From positions 964,406 through 1,028,405 of the forward strand of contig NZ_CP151800.1 in NCBI RefSeq assembly GCF_038449125.1: a stretch of DNA of 64,000 nt, in the 5' to 3' direction. The position numbers were made by a program, and so were the translations under genes. This document shows positions 14,849 through 24,934 of the stretch, one piece after another (position 1 is the stretch's first letter; every line of letters starts with the position of its first letter). This stretch comes from Kosakonia sp. BYX6 (GTDB lineage Bacteria; Pseudomonadota; Gammaproteobacteria; Enterobacterales; Enterobacteriaceae). The notes beneath the pieces are model-generated. The model did no database searches, was not told the DNA's origin, and saw only the letters and a program-made list of their open reading frames with translations.

Positions 14849-17008
14849 ATGCTACTGAGCTTTTTCCGCGGTCTGTTTCGTGTGTTATTCCGCATTCAGC
14901 TGACCGGAAATACACAGGCGTTGCACGGCGAACGCGTGCTCATTACCCCTAACCATGTCTCCTTTATTGATGGCATTTTACTGGCGCTCTTTCTCCCCGT
15001 GCGTCCGGTCTTTGCGGTCTACACCTCGATCAGTAGCACCTGGTACATGCGCTGGGTCAGCAAAATTATCGACTTCGTGCCGCTCGATCCCACAAAACCG
15101 ATGTCAATCAAACATCTGGTACGTTTGATTGAGCAAGGTCGCCCGGTGGTTATTTTCCCGGAAGGGCGTATTTCCGTTTCCGGCTCGCTCATGAAGATTT
15201 ACGACGGTGCCGGTTTTGTGGCGGCGAAATCCGGCGCGACCGTGGTTCCCCTGCGGATTGATGGCGCCGAGCTTACTTATTTCAGCCGCCTGAAAGGGCT
15301 GGTCAAACAGCGCCTGTTCCCGCGAATCACGCTGCATATTCTGCCGCCAACCCAATTGCCAATGCCGGACGCGCCGCGCGCCCGCGACCGCCGCAAGCTG
15401 GCCGGCGAAATGCTCCACCAAATCATGATGGAAGCGCGCATGGCGGTGCGCCCGCGTGAAACCCTGTTCGAAGCGCTGCTCTCGGCGCAGCATCGTTTTG
15501 GCGCCAATAAACCCTGTGTTGAAGATATTAATTTCACGCCGGACAGCTACCGCAAGTTGCTGACCAAGACGCTGTTTGTCGCGCGCATTCTTGATAAATA
15601 CAGCGCGCAGGGCGAGAAAATCGGCCTGATGCTGCCGAACGCCGGTATCAGCGCAGCCGTGATTTTCGGTGCGATTGCCCGCGGACGCATTCCGGCGATG
15701 ATGAACTACACCGCCGGGGTGAAAGGCCTTAGTAGCGCGATCACCGCCGCGCAAATCAAGACCATCTTTACGTCGCGCACCTTTATGGACAAAGGCAAGC
15801 TGTGGCATCTGCCGGAACAGTTGACGCAGGTGCGTTGGGTTTATCTGGAAGATTTGAAAGGCGATGTCACCTGGGAAGATAAAGCCTGGATTTTCCGCCA
15901 TTTGCTGACGCCGCTGAAAGCGCAGGTGGCGCAAAAGCCGGAAGACCCGGCGCTGATCCTCTTTACCTCTGGTTCGGAAGGCAACCCAAAAGGCGTGGTG
16001 CACAGCCATAAAAGCCTGCTGGCCAACGTCGAGCAGATTAAAACTATTGCCGACTTTACCGCCAACGACCGCTTTATGTCGGCGCTACCGCTGTTTCACT
16101 CCTTCGGGTTAACCGTTGGGTTGCTCACGCCGCTGCTGACCGGCGCGCAAGTGTTTCTCTATCCCAGCCCGCTGCATTACCGCGTGGTGCCGGAACTGGT
16201 CTATGACCGTAACTGCACTGTGCTGTTTGGCACCTCGACCTTCCTCAGTAATTACGCGCGCTTCGCCAACCCGTATGACTTTTACCGCCTGCGCTATGTG
16301 GTCGCCGGTGCGGAGAAATTGCAAGAGAGCACTCGCCAGTTGTGGCAGGACAAATTTGGTCTACGTATTCTGGAAGGCTACGGCGTAACTGAGTGTGCGC
16401 CAGTGGTTTCCATCAATGTGCCAATGGCGGCAAAACCCGGTACGGTCGGGCGCATCTTACCGGGCATGGACGCGCGTTTACTGGCGGTGCCGGGAATTGA
16501 AGAGGGCGGGCGCCTGCAACTGAAAGGGCCAAACGTAATGACCGGCTACTTGCGGGTGGAAAACCCCGGTGTGCTGGAAACGCCGGTCGCGGAAAAGGTC
16601 AACGGTGAAATGGAGCCTGGCTGGTATGACACCGGCGATATCGTGCTGTTTGACGAGCAGGGGTTTGTGCAGATTCAGGGGCGTGCGAAGCGTTTCGCCA
16701 AAATCGCCGGCGAAATGATTTCCCTTGAAATGGTCGAACAACTGGCAATGTCGGTGTCGCCTGAAAAACTGCATGCCACAGTAGTGAAACACGATGCCAG
16801 TAAAGGTGAAGCATTGGTGATGTTTACTACCGACGATGCGCTAACGCGCGAAAAGTTACAGCAGAAAGCGCGTGAGCAGGGCATCCCGGAATTGGCGGTG
16901 CCTCGCGATATCCGTTTCCTGAAACAACTGCCTGTATTAGGCAGTGGCAAGCCGGATTTTGTGACGCTGAAAACGAGGGTTGATGAGGCGGAAAACCAAC
17001 ATGCATGA
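14849..17008 (+). CDS. aas: Bifunctional acyl-ACP synthetase / lysophospholipid acyltransferase Aas
   Basis: This 719-residue inner-membrane enzyme re-acylates lysophosphatidylethanolamine, formed for example during lipoprotein acylation. The N-terminal PlsC-type acyltransferase (about 1-200) shows the HX4D motif in [10 protein letters not shown] and the FPEGRIS motif. The C-terminal adenylate-forming domain (about 225-719) has [21 protein letters not shown], the GYGVTE motif and the GWYDTGD motif. A good SD (AAGGAG) precedes the ATG. The end overlaps lplT by 8 bases, and the two act as one lysophospholipid import and repair pathway. Confidence 0.97.
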   Translation: MLLSFFRGLFRVLFRIQLTGNTQALHGERVLITPNHVSFIDGILLALFLPVRPVFAVYTSISSTWYMRWVSKIIDFVPLDPTKPMSIKHLVRLIEQGRPVVIFPEGRISVSGSLMKIYDGAGFVAAKSGATVVPLRIDGAELTYFSRLKGLVKQRLFPRITLHILPPTQLPMPDAPRARDRRKLAGEMLHQIMMEARMAVRPRETLFEALLSAQHRFGANKPCVEDINFTPDSYRKLLTKTLFVARILDKYSAQGEKIGLMLPNAGISAAVIFGAIARGRIPAMMNYTAGVKGLSSAITAAQIKTIFTSRTFMDKGKLWHLPEQLTQVRWVYLEDLKGDVTWEDKAWIFRHLLTPLKAQVAQKPEDPALILFTSGSEGNPKGVVHSHKSLLANVEQIKTIADFTANDRFMSALPLFHSFGLTVGLLTPLLTGAQVFLYPSPLHYRVVPELVYDRNCTVLFGTSTFLSNYARFANPYDFYRLRYVVAGAEKLQESTRQLWQDKFGLRILEGYGVTECAPVVSINVPMAAKPGTVGRILPGMDARLLAVPGIEEGGRLQLKGPNVMTGYLRVENPGVLETPVAEKVNGEMEPGWYDTGDIVLFDEQGFVQIQGRAKRFAKIAGEMISLEMVEQLAMSVSPEKLHATVVKHDASKGEALVMFTTDDALTREKLQQKAREQGIPELAVPRDIRFLKQLPVLGSGKPDFVTLKTRVDEAENQHA

Positions 17009-18194
17009 GTCAGTAAGCACTAACTCCTCGCTATGGTCGCGTGGAATGATGGCGGTGATTGCCGCCCAGTTCCTCTCGGCATTTGGCGATAACGCATTGC
17101 TATTTGCCACACTGGCGCTGCTGAAAGCGGAGTTTTATCCCGACTGGAGCCAGCCGGTTTTGCAGATGGTGTTTGTGGGCGCTTACATTCTTTTCGCGCC
17201 GTTTGTCGGTCAGGTCGCCGACAGCTTTGCTAAAGGGCGCGTGATGATGGTCGCCAACGGCCTGAAATTGGTCGGCGCGGCGAGCATTTGTGTGGGCGTG
17301 AACCCGTTTGTCGGCTACTTGCTGGTAGGGATTGGCGCGGCGGCGTATTCCCCGGCGAAATACGGCATTCTCGGTGAAATCACCACCGGCGATAAACTGG
17401 TGAAAGCCAATGGATTGATGGAATCTTCAACCATTGCCGCGATCCTGATTGGTTCAGTGGCTGGCGGTGTGCTGGCGGACTGGCATGTGCTGGCGGCGTT
17501 AATAGTTTGCGCGCTGGTGTATGCCGGCGCGGTGGTCGCCAACCTGATGATCCCCAAACTGCCCGCCGCGCGGCCGGGGAAATCCTGGCGTTTCACGCCG
17601 ATGACCTACAGTTTCTTCCATGCCTGTAAAAGCCTGTGGCGCAACAGCGAAACCCGTTTTTCACTGGTCGGCACCAGCCTGTTTTGGGGCGCGGGTGTCA
17701 CGCTGCGTTTCCTGCTGGTGCTGTGGGTGCCGGTGGCGTTGGGCATTACCGATAACGCGACGCCGACCTATCTGAACGCGATGGTCGCTGTCGGGATTGT
17801 CGCCGGTGCCGGGCTGGCGGCGAAACTGGTGACGCTGCAAACCGTTGCGCGCTGTATGCCTGCCGGGATTTTGATCGGTGTAGCGGTAGTGCTGTTTTCG
17901 TTACAACAGGCGTTGCTGCCTGCCTACGCGGTATTGCTGTTAATTGGCGTGCTTGGCGGCTTTTTCGTGGTACCGCTGAACGCGTTATTACAGGCGATCG
18001 GCAAAGATTCTGTCGGCGCGGGCAATGCCATTGCGGTGCAAAACCTCGGCGAAAACGCCGCGATGTTGCTGATGCTAGGGCTTTATTCCCTGGCGGTGAA
18101 AGTCGGTGTGCCGGTGATCGGCACGGGTGTGGGCTTTGGTGTGCTGTTTGCGCTGGCGATTGCGGCGCTGTGGATCTGGCAGCGCCGCCGCTGA
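17001..18194 (+). CDS. lplT: Lysophospholipid transporter LplT
   Basis: This major-facilitator-type flippase moves lysophospholipids from the outer to the inner leaflet of the inner membrane, where Aas re-acylates them. It has 397 residues from the ATG in [16 protein letters not shown], equal to E. coli LplT. A longer frame from 16980 is not favoured. About 12 membrane helices are present, with conserved [21 protein letters not shown] and [14 protein letters not shown]. Its start overlaps the aas stop. It converges with tas with only a 3-base gap. Confidence 0.96.
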   Translation: MHESVSTNSSLWSRGMMAVIAAQFLSAFGDNALLFATLALLKAEFYPDWSQPVLQMVFVGAYILFAPFVGQVADSFAKGRVMMVANGLKLVGAASICVGVNPFVGYLLVGIGAAAYSPAKYGILGEITTGDKLVKANGLMESSTIAAILIGSVAGGVLADWHVLAALIVCALVYAGAVVANLMIPKLPAARPGKSWRFTPMTYSFFHACKSLWRNSETRFSLVGTSLFWGAGVTLRFLLVLWVPVALGITDNATPTYLNAMVAVGIVAGAGLAAKLVTLQTVARCMPAGILIGVAVVLFSLQQALLPAYAVLLLIGVLGGFFVVPLNALLQAIGKDSVGAGNAIAVQNLGENAAMLLMLGLYSLAVKVGVPVIGTGVGFGVLFALAIAALWIWQRRR

Positions 18195-18197
18195 ACA

Positions 18198-19238
18198 TCA
18201 CGGAGCGGGGTAGGTGTAAACCTGATGCACCGCTTCGATTTCCGCCAGCACTTCGTTGCTCAGTTGCAGATGGAAACTTTCGACATTGGTTTTCAGTTGC
18301 TCCATCGTCGTCGCGCCCAGCAGGGTGCTGGCGACGAAGGGTTGACGGCGTACAAAGGCGAGCGCCATTTGTGCCGGATCCAGATTGTGCCGTTTGGCGA
18401 TATCCACATACGCCGCCACCGCTTTTTGCGCTTGCTCGCCGCTGTAACGCGTAAAACGGCTGAACAACGTGTTGCGTGCGCCCGCAGGCTTCGCGCCGTT
18501 GAGATACTTGCCGGTCAGTGTGCCAAACGCCAGACACGAATAGGCCAGAAGCTCGACGCCTTCATACTGGCTCACCTCCGCCAAACCCACTTCGAAACTG
18601 CGGTTAAGCAGGCTATACGGGTTCTGAATCGTCACAATGCGCGGCAACTCATGTTTTTCTGCCAGTTGCAGATAGCGCATCACGCCAAACGCGGTCTCGT
18701 TTGAGACGCCGATATAGCGAATTTTCCCGGCGCGCTGGCATTCGGTGAGTGCTTCCAGCGTCTCCAGCAATGTCACCACCGGCGCGCTATCAACCCAGCT
18801 GTAACCCAGCTTGCCGAAGCAGTTAGTCGGGCGTTGCGGCCAGTGCACTTGGTAGAGATCGAGATAATCCGTTTGCAGGCGTTTTAAGCTTTCGTCCAGC
18901 GCGGTGCGGATATTTTTGCGATCCAGCGCCTGGTTCGGGCGAATGCCGCTGTCGTTATTGCGGCTCGGGCCGCTCACTTTGGAGGCGATAACCAGCTTTT
19001 CACGGTTAGCGCGTTTTGCCAGCCAGTTGCCGACATAGGTTTCTGTCAATCCCTGCGTTTCCGGGCGTGGCGGAACAGGGTACATTTCTGCGACATCAAT
19101 CAGGTTGATTCCCTGGCTGACCGCGTAATCGAGCTGTGCATGTGCGTCGGCTTCGCTGTTTTGTTCACCAAACGTCATTGTGCCCAGCCCCAGGGTGCTT
19201 ATTTCAAGCGAACTGTGGGGGATACGGTGATACTGCAT
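18198..19238 (-). CDS. tas: Aldo-keto reductase Tas
   Basis: This 346-residue NADPH-dependent aldo-keto reductase is the same length as E. coli Tas, which suppresses tyrosine auxotrophy under starvation. The family pattern is visible as GLGTMTFGEQNSE at the N-terminus. The catalytic Asp and Tyr are in INLIDVAEMYPVPP, a Lys is in LVIASKVSG, and the histidine motif is YQVHWPQRP. The natural substrate is not known. It is a single-gene unit. Confidence 0.93.
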   Translation of the reverse strand: MQYHRIPHSSLEISTLGLGTMTFGEQNSEADAHAQLDYAVSQGINLIDVAEMYPVPPRPETQGLTETYVGNWLAKRANREKLVIASKVSGPSRNNDSGIRPNQALDRKNIRTALDESLKRLQTDYLDLYQVHWPQRPTNCFGKLGYSWVDSAPVVTLLETLEALTECQRAGKIRYIGVSNETAFGVMRYLQLAEKHELPRIVTIQNPYSLLNRSFEVGLAEVSQYEGVELLAYSCLAFGTLTGKYLNGAKPAGARNTLFSRFTRYSGEQAQKAVAAYVDIAKRHNLDPAQMALAFVRRQPFVASTLLGATTMEQLKTNVESFHLQLSNEVLAEIEAVHQVYTYPAP

Positions 19239-19368
19239 AGCCGGTTTCCTTAAACATACAACGTCAGACGTCCTGACAAAGGAATATAAACATGGCAGAG
19301 GGTAGGCAAAAGGGGAAGGAAAAAATGGGATTAAAGGCCAGCAGGTGACTGACCTTTATGGATAATTC

Positions 19369-19587
19369 TTAGCGTTCGATAATCTGGGAGACGTCATCGC
19401 GGTTAATCTGCATTTTGTTGCCTTGCTGATCGTGGTAGCTGACCAACCCGGTATCATCGTCGATTTCCGGCTTGCCATCAGTGAGGATCATTCTGCCGTC
19501 TTTTGTTGCCATCACATAATCACTGCTGCATCCGCTAATTGCGCAAGCTAACCCAACTGCGGAAATAATCACTGCCCATTTCTTCAT
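19369..19587 (-). CDS. ygdR: YgdR-type small lipoprotein
   Basis: This 72-residue predicted outer-membrane lipoprotein has a signal peptide ending in a lipobox around ISGC (Cys about 20). A YgdI/YgdR-type SH3-like domain follows ([44 protein letters not shown]). Function is unknown. It is a paralog of the ygdI product at 47475-47702 in this window. Its place between tas and ygdQ is as in E. coli. Confidence 0.92.
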   Translation of the reverse strand: MKKWAVIISAVGLACAISGCSSDYVMATKDGRMILTDGKPEIDDDTGLVSYHDQQGNKMQINRDDVSQIIER

Positions 19588-19697
19588 CGTTCTGAACCCT
19601 CGTGGCTTTTCGTCTCACACAAGTTTAGTAATAACCTGCTGTTTAGCGATGGAAAACCGGGAATATCCGAAAAAAATTATCTTAGGGCAGATAAAGT

Positions 19698-19725
19698 ATA
19701 AAACGCTTCCTCAGACGAGGAAGCG
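19698..19725 (-). terminator. Rho-independent terminator of ygdQ
   Basis: On the minus strand the stem CGCTTCCTC-GTCT-GAGGAAGCG is followed by TTTTAT, just past the ygdQ stop. Confidence 0.88.
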
Positions 19726-19731
19726 CACTAT

Positions 19732-20445
19732 TTACAGAGGATTCTTCTTATTACGCATCAGGTTCAGGGACTCTACAGCGATGGAGAAGAACATCGCGAA
19801 GTAGATATAGCCTTTCGGCACATGAATGGAGACGCTTTCCAGAATCAGCGTGAAGCCGACGAGAATCAAAAACGACAGCGCCAGCATCTTAACAGAAGGG
19901 TGACGATCAACAAATTCGCCAATCGGGCGCGCTGCGAACATCATCACACCAACGGCTATCACGACCGCCGCCATCATAATGAACAGGTGATCGGACAGAC
20001 CCACGGCGGTGATCACCGAATCGAGGCTGAAAATAATATCCAGCAGCATGATCTGTACTATCGCACCCAGGAAGGAGTGAACATTGGTTTTCAGCCCTTC
20101 TTCTTCGCCTTCGATCGATTCATGGATCTCTTTGCTCGCCTTCCAGATCAAGAACAGGCCACCTAAGAAAAGAATCATATCGCGGGCAGACACGCTGTGG
20201 TCAAACACGCTAAACAGTGGGTGCGTTAGCCTTGTGACCCAGGCGATAGACGCCAACAGCAGCAAACGCATAATCATTGCCCCTGCCAGCCCAAGCCGAC
20301 GGGCGTGGTTACGTTGAGCGGTGGGGAGTTTCGCAACAACCAGAGAGAGGAAAATAATGTTGTCGATCCCAAGAACGATCTCCAGCAGCGTCAATGTACC
20401 GAGCGCGAGCCAGGCGTTGGGATCGGTTATCCATGCAAATAACAT
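19732..20445 (-). CDS. ygdQ: TerC-family membrane protein YgdQ
   Basis: This 237-residue inner-membrane protein of the TerC family has about seven hydrophobic helices. The family motifs LEIVLGIDNIIFLSL (about 20-34) and LLDIIFSLDSVITAVGLSD (about 130-150) contain the acidic residues thought to bind metal ions. TerC relatives take part in metal export, especially manganese, and in metalation of exported proteins. A specific role for YgdQ is not established. It lies head-to-tail with mutH on the same strand, 63 bases apart, as in E. coli. Confidence 0.92.
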   Translation of the reverse strand: MLFAWITDPNAWLALGTLTLLEIVLGIDNIIFLSLVVAKLPTAQRNHARRLGLAGAMIMRLLLLASIAWVTRLTHPLFSVFDHSVSARDMILFLGGLFLIWKASKEIHESIEGEEEGLKTNVHSFLGAIVQIMLLDIIFSLDSVITAVGLSDHLFIMMAAVVIAVGVMMFAARPIGEFVDRHPSVKMLALSFLILVGFTLILESVSIHVPKGYIYFAMFFSIAVESLNLMRNKKNPL

Positions 20446-20508
20446 CTATAAAGTCCTGCCAAAAAAAGAAGCGCTAATTATAAGCACCGATGAAGCTCAG
20501 GCAAAAAT

Positions 20509-21204
20509 TTAATAAGACGACAAAAAGAAATGGCGAGCCAGCAGGGCGCTGGTGAAATTCTTTTTCAGGTAAAAACCGCGCGGCAGAGTCAGGATTGGTT
20601 CGCCATGTTCGCCGATGGCCTCGGTCAGCGCTTTACTGTTCGCCGCCTTCGGGCGCAGTTGCAGCACTTCGCCGTGGCGCGCGGTAATGCGGGTCACCTG
20701 GCCCAGCACGATCAAGTCCATCAACTCTTCCCAATCCAGACGCAACTGCTGCTCTTCTTCTTCATTTGGGCTCCAGAGCAGCGGCGATCCGACACGGCGC
20801 TCGGCGACGGGAATGTCGCGTGAACCTTCAATGGGAACCCATAAGACGCGCTTCAGTTTATGGCGCACGTGGCTGGTTTCCCACACCACGCCGGTGTTAC
20901 CGGTCAATGGCGCGACGCAAACAAAGGTGGTTTCCAGCGGGCGGCCCAGGTTATCCACCGGGATGGTTTTCAACTCGACGCCCAACGCGGCGAAATCCTG
21001 CTCAGGTTTGCTACCCGCGCTGGCGCCCAACCACAGCTCCAGCAAGACGCCCGTCCAGCCTTTATCCCGTTTCAAATCACGCGGGACGGGCATGCCCGCA
21101 AGCGCCGCCAGTTCGCCAAGCGTATAGCCTGCCAGACGCTTGGCCTGGGCCAGCAATTGGGCTTCTGTTTCGGGTGGAGACGTGAAAGGAGACAACGCGA
21201 GCAT
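20509..21204 (-). CDS. mutH: DNA mismatch repair endonuclease MutH
   Basis: MutH nicks the unmethylated strand at hemimethylated GATC sites during MutS/MutL-directed repair. It has 231 residues from the ATG in [16 protein letters not shown] (E. coli 229). Upstream in-frame codons to 21372 are not supported by homology and overlap the DnaA-box region. The catalytic D70, E77 and K79 of the type II-like nuclease fold are visible in [13 protein letters not shown]. The SD is weak (AAAAGG). The upstream region carries DnaA boxes (see DARS2). Confidence 0.96.
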   Translation of the reverse strand: MLALSPFTSPPETEAQLLAQAKRLAGYTLGELAALAGMPVPRDLKRDKGWTGVLLELWLGASAGSKPEQDFAALGVELKTIPVDNLGRPLETTFVCVAPLTGNTGVVWETSHVRHKLKRVLWVPIEGSRDIPVAERRVGSPLLWSPNEEEEQQLRLDWEELMDLIVLGQVTRITARHGEVLQLRPKAANSKALTEAIGEHGEPILTLPRGFYLKKNFTSALLARHFFLSSY

Positions 21205-21393
21205 GCTAAAAACCTTTTGGTTAAAAAACGAACGGTAGTTTTCCACTGCCTTCGGGGAGTTTACCTTTTTCTGCGAACAATGAGCAATTTGATGATTTGT
21301 AAGGTAATTTATTTTATTGCGCACATTGTTGCGCAACAGCGTGGCGGGTTTTCCAAATCTGGTCACTGACAATAAACAGGATCTTACACCCTG

Positions 21394-21718
21394 TTATCCA
21401 CAGAAAAGTGGGATAACTGGCAAAAGGGGGTACTACTGTTTCGATCTACAGCCTTGACGTGCGAGGAAAATCGAATTTTTGCACAAAAGGTGCCTAACTT
21501 ATTGGCATAAACTGTGGATAAAATCGGCTCTGTTCGATCTTTCATCAATGCCAGGATCCTTAAAGTGATGATCGTCACATTGTGAGATGTAATAAGGGTA
21601 AATAATGGCTTAACTCGATGAATTATTGAGGATAGTTTTTTATGTCTTAAATTGAGTTATTCGGACTACTCTGGGTTTTCCCTGGGTAATTCCATACTTC
21701 TTCACAACTCTATCCACA
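21394..21718. other. DARS2-like DnaA-reactivating locus
   Basis: Two perfect DnaA boxes (TTATCCACA) lie in opposite orientations at 21394-21402 (plus) and 21513-21521 (minus). A one-mismatch box, CTATCCACA, is at 21710-21718, and a weaker one (minus strand TTATCCCAC) is at 21408-21416. In E. coli DARS2, which turns ADP-DnaA back to ATP-DnaA with IHF and Fis, sits exactly between mutH and rppH. The assignment is by synteny plus boxes. I could not place IHF or Fis sites with confidence. No gene is seen in 21205-21885; a small minus-strand frame at 21384-21578 is not convincing. Confidence 0.8.
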
Positions 21719-21885
21719 GAAAAGGTGAATAAAACCGATCGACGGATGGCGTTGCTGTTTATAACTCTCACAATAACTGTGAGTTATTCAATTGTTATCC
21801 GTTCGCATCCCTGTCATAGAGTGGTTTACCGTTTTCCGGGAGTGTGAAACAATCGCTTCATTCAGGTTTATTTTGAGGTAGTCCG

Positions 21886-22416
21886 GTGATTGATGACGAT
21901 GGCTACCGCCCAAATGTGGGAATCGTAATCTGTAATCGACAGGGTCAGGTCATGTGGGCCAAACGCTTTGGACAACACTCATGGCAGTTCCCCCAGGGGG
22001 GAATCAACCCTGGTGAGTCCCCGGAGCAGGCCATGTACCGGGAACTGTTCGAGGAAGTGGGCTTAAGTCGTAAAGATGTTCGTATCCTTGCTTCTACCCG
22101 TAACTGGTTGCGTTACAAGTTACCGAAACGTTTGGTGCGTTGGGACACAAAGCCGGTTTGTATCGGCCAGAAACAAAAATGGTTTCTTTTGCAGTTGGTC
22201 AGTAACGATAGTGATATCAACATGCAAACCAGCAGTACACCCGAGTTCGATGGCTGGCGTTGGGTGAGCTACTGGTACCCTGTTCGCCAGGTTGTGTCGT
22301 TTAAACGCGATGTCTACCGGCGGGTGATGAAAGAGTTTGCAGCCGCAGTCTTGTTGCTTCAGGAAACGCCTCCTAAGCCGCAAAACGCGCCTGCCTGGCG
22401 ACGTAAACGAGGTTAA
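21886..22416 (+). CDS. rppH: RNA pyrophosphohydrolase RppH
   Basis: RppH removes pyrophosphate from the 5' end of mRNA and so starts RNase E-dependent decay. It has 176 residues and a GTG start ([17 protein letters not shown]), as in E. coli. The Nudix box [23 protein letters not shown] spans about residues 37-59 and carries the metal-binding glutamates. ptsP starts 12 bases downstream, so they form one operon. An inverted repeat lies about 100 bases before the start. Confidence 0.97.
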   Translation: MIDDDGYRPNVGIVICNRQGQVMWAKRFGQHSWQFPQGGINPGESPEQAMYRELFEEVGLSRKDVRILASTRNWLRYKLPKRLVRWDTKPVCIGQKQKWFLLQLVSNDSDINMQTSSTPEFDGWRWVSYWYPVRQVVSFKRDVYRRVMKEFAAAVLLLQETPPKPQNAPAWRRKRG

Positions 22417-22428
22417 GCCACCCACATT

Positions 22429-24675
22429 ATGCTCACCCGACTGCGAGAAATAGTTGAGAAAGTCGCCAGCGCGCCACGTCTTAACGAAGCGCTGGAGATA
22501 CTGGTTACCGACGTTTGTCTGGCGATGGAAACCGAAGTGTGTTCGGTGTATCTCGCAGATCACGACCGGCGTTGTTTTTATCTGATGGCGACTCGCGGTT
22601 TGAAGAAGCCGCGTGGTCGCACCGTTACGCTCGCATTCGATCAGGGGATCGTCGGTCTGGTAGGCAGGCTGGCGGAACCCATCAACCTTGCCGATGCGCA
22701 AAAGCACCCCAGTTTTAAATACATTCCCTCAGTAAAAGAGGAGCGTTTTCGTGCGTTTCTCGGTGTGCCGATTATTCAGCGCCGCCAGTTACTCGGTGTG
22801 TTGGTGGTGCAGCAGCGTGAACTTCGCCAGTACGATGAGAGCGAAGAGTCTTTTCTGGTTACCCTCGCCACGCAGATGGCGGCGATCCTCTCGCAATCTC
22901 AGTTAAACGCCCTGTTTGGCCAGTATCGGCAAACCCGCATTCGCGCATTACCTGCTTCCCCTGGCGTGGCTATCGCCGAAGGCTGGATGGATGAAACGCT
23001 GCCGTTGATGGAGCAGGTTTATCCGGCATCCACGCTGGATACTTCCCTTGAGCGCGAGCGGCTGACCTTCGCGCTGGAAGAGGCGGCCAACGAGTTTCGC
23101 CGCTACAGCAAGCGCTTCTCCGCCGGGGCGCAAAAAGAGACAGCGGCGATTTTTGACCTTTATTCGCATCTGCTGTCCGATGCCCGCCTGCGGCGTGAAC
23201 TGTTTGAAGAGGTGGATCGGGGCGTAGTCGCCGAATGGGCGGTGAAAACCGTTATCGAAAGTTTTGCCGAACAGTTTGCCGCCCTTAGCGATGGCTACCT
23301 GAAAGAACGCGCTGGTGATCTACGCACCCTTGGTCAGCGTCTGTTGTTCCATCTTGATGACAATATTCAAGGGCCGAATACCTGGCCTGAGCGCTTTGTG
23401 CTGGTTGCCGATGAGCTGTCGGCGACTACGCTCGCAGAACTGCCGCACGACCGGTTAGCCGGGGTGGTGGTGCGTGACGGTGCCGCCAACTCGCATGCTG
23501 CCATTATGGTGCGCGCGCTGGGCATCCCGACGGTGATGGGAGCGGATATCCAACCGTCGGTGCTACATCGCCGAACACTGGTCGTTGATGGTTATCGCGG
23601 TGAACTGCTGGTGGATCCTGAACCGGTTCTGTTGCAGGAATACCAGCGTCTCATCACTGAAGAAAATGAATTAAGCCGTCTTGCCGAAGATGACGTTAAC
23701 CTGGAAGCCCGGTTAAGCAGCGGCGAACGGGTGAAAGTGATGCTCAACGCGGGTTTAAGCCCTGAGCACGAAGAGAAACTTGGCAAGCGTATCGACGGTA
23801 TTGGGCTGTATCGCACCGAAATTCCTTTTATGTTGCAAAGCGGTTTTCCCTCCGAAGAGGAGCAGGTGGCGCAGTATCAGGGCATGTTGCAGATGTTCAA
23901 CGAAAAGCCGGTGACCCTGCGTACGCTGGATATCGGCGCCGACAAACAACTGCCGTATATGCCGATTAGCGAAGAGAACCCGTGTCTTGGCTGGCGCGGC
24001 ATTCGTATTACGCTCGACCAGCCGGAAATCTTTCTGGTGCAGGTGCGCGCGATGCTGCGTGCCAACGCCGCTACCGGTAATCTCAGCATTTTACTGCCGA
24101 TGATCACCAGTATTGATGAGGTGGATGAAGCGCGCAGATTGATTGAGCGTGCCGGGCGCGAAGTGGAAGAGATGATCGGTTATGCCATTCCGAAACCGCG
24201 TATCGGTGTGATGTTAGAAGTGCCGTCAATGGTGTTTATGCTTTCGCATCTGGTGAACCGGGTCGATTTTATCTCCATCGGTACCAACGATCTGACGCAG
24301 TACATTCTGGCGGTGGATCGTAACAATACCCGCGTGGCGACCATGTATGACAGCCTGCACCCGGCGGTGCTGCGCGCGCTGGCGATGGTTTCCAGCGAAG
24401 CCGAACGTTTGGGCATTGATCTTTGTTTGTGCGGTGAGATGGCTGGCGACCCGATGTGTGTTGCTGTACTGATTGGTCTGGGTTATCGCCACTTGTCGAT
24501 GAACGGACGTTCCGTGGCGCGCATCAAATATTTGCTGCGCCGTATTGATTGCGAAGAAGCGCAAACGCTGGCGCGCCGAGCATTGGATGCGCAACTGGCA
24601 ACCGAAGTACGTCATCAGATCGCCGCATTTATGGAACGACGCGGCCTTGGCGGCCTGATTCGCGGCGGGATTTAA
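22429..24675 (+). CDS. ptsP: Phosphoenolpyruvate phosphotransferase PtsP (EI-Ntr)
   Basis: PtsP is the first enzyme of the nitrogen-related phosphotransferase chain (PtsP to NPr to EIIA-Ntr). It has 748 residues. The N-terminal GAF domain (about 1-165), which senses glutamine/2-oxoglutarate in E. coli, is followed by the EI domains. The active-site histidine lies in DGAANSHAAIMVRALGIPTVMG (about residue 356). The PEP-binding barrel contains GIGLYRTEIPFM, and the C-terminal cysteine motif is LCGEMAGDP. It is translated from a short spacer after rppH. Confidence 0.96.
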   Translation: MLTRLREIVEKVASAPRLNEALEILVTDVCLAMETEVCSVYLADHDRRCFYLMATRGLKKPRGRTVTLAFDQGIVGLVGRLAEPINLADAQKHPSFKYIPSVKEERFRAFLGVPIIQRRQLLGVLVVQQRELRQYDESEESFLVTLATQMAAILSQSQLNALFGQYRQTRIRALPASPGVAIAEGWMDETLPLMEQVYPASTLDTSLERERLTFALEEAANEFRRYSKRFSAGAQKETAAIFDLYSHLLSDARLRRELFEEVDRGVVAEWAVKTVIESFAEQFAALSDGYLKERAGDLRTLGQRLLFHLDDNIQGPNTWPERFVLVADELSATTLAELPHDRLAGVVVRDGAANSHAAIMVRALGIPTVMGADIQPSVLHRRTLVVDGYRGELLVDPEPVLLQEYQRLITEENELSRLAEDDVNLEARLSSGERVKVMLNAGLSPEHEEKLGKRIDGIGLYRTEIPFMLQSGFPSEEEQVAQYQGMLQMFNEKPVTLRTLDIGADKQLPYMPISEENPCLGWRGIRITLDQPEIFLVQVRAMLRANAATGNLSILLPMITSIDEVDEARRLIERAGREVEEMIGYAIPKPRIGVMLEVPSMVFMLSHLVNRVDFISIGTNDLTQYILAVDRNNTRVATMYDSLHPAVLRALAMVSSEAERLGIDLCLCGEMAGDPMCVAVLIGLGYRHLSMNGRSVARIKYLLRRIDCEEAQTLARRALDAQLATEVRHQIAAFMERRGLGGLIRGGI

Positions 24676-24721
24676 AAAACGTTTTCCGTTGTTCGTTGTC
24701 TGCCTGACCCGTTTGGTCTTT

Positions 24722-24751
24722 ATAGGCCGGATAAGCGCAGCGCCATCCGGC
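24722..24751. repeat. REP unit between ptsP and lgt
   Basis: taggccggataagcgcagcgccatccggcg is a complete single REP palindrome, 46 bases after the ptsP stop. The rest of 24676-24934 shows no gene and should contain the lgt promoter. Confidence 0.88.
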
Positions 24752-24934
24752 GAACAAGGCTCCGACGAGCAATTCAATATCTGACTTGCTTTATACATAA
24801 CTTTTACAACATAGCGGCAACCCGCCCCCAGAGCCTTATGCTATGATTCGCAGCTTTGGAGCGGCCGCCAAATGTGGTCGCATACGTAAACCGCTGTCCA
24901 CTTTCGGCGGAATAACAACAAGTTGTGGTGACAG

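Noticed and set aside
21384-21578. 64-codon minus-strand frame between mutH and rppH
   Set aside because: It spans two perfect DnaA boxes in a region that is non-coding in E. coli (DARS2), with no motif in the product.
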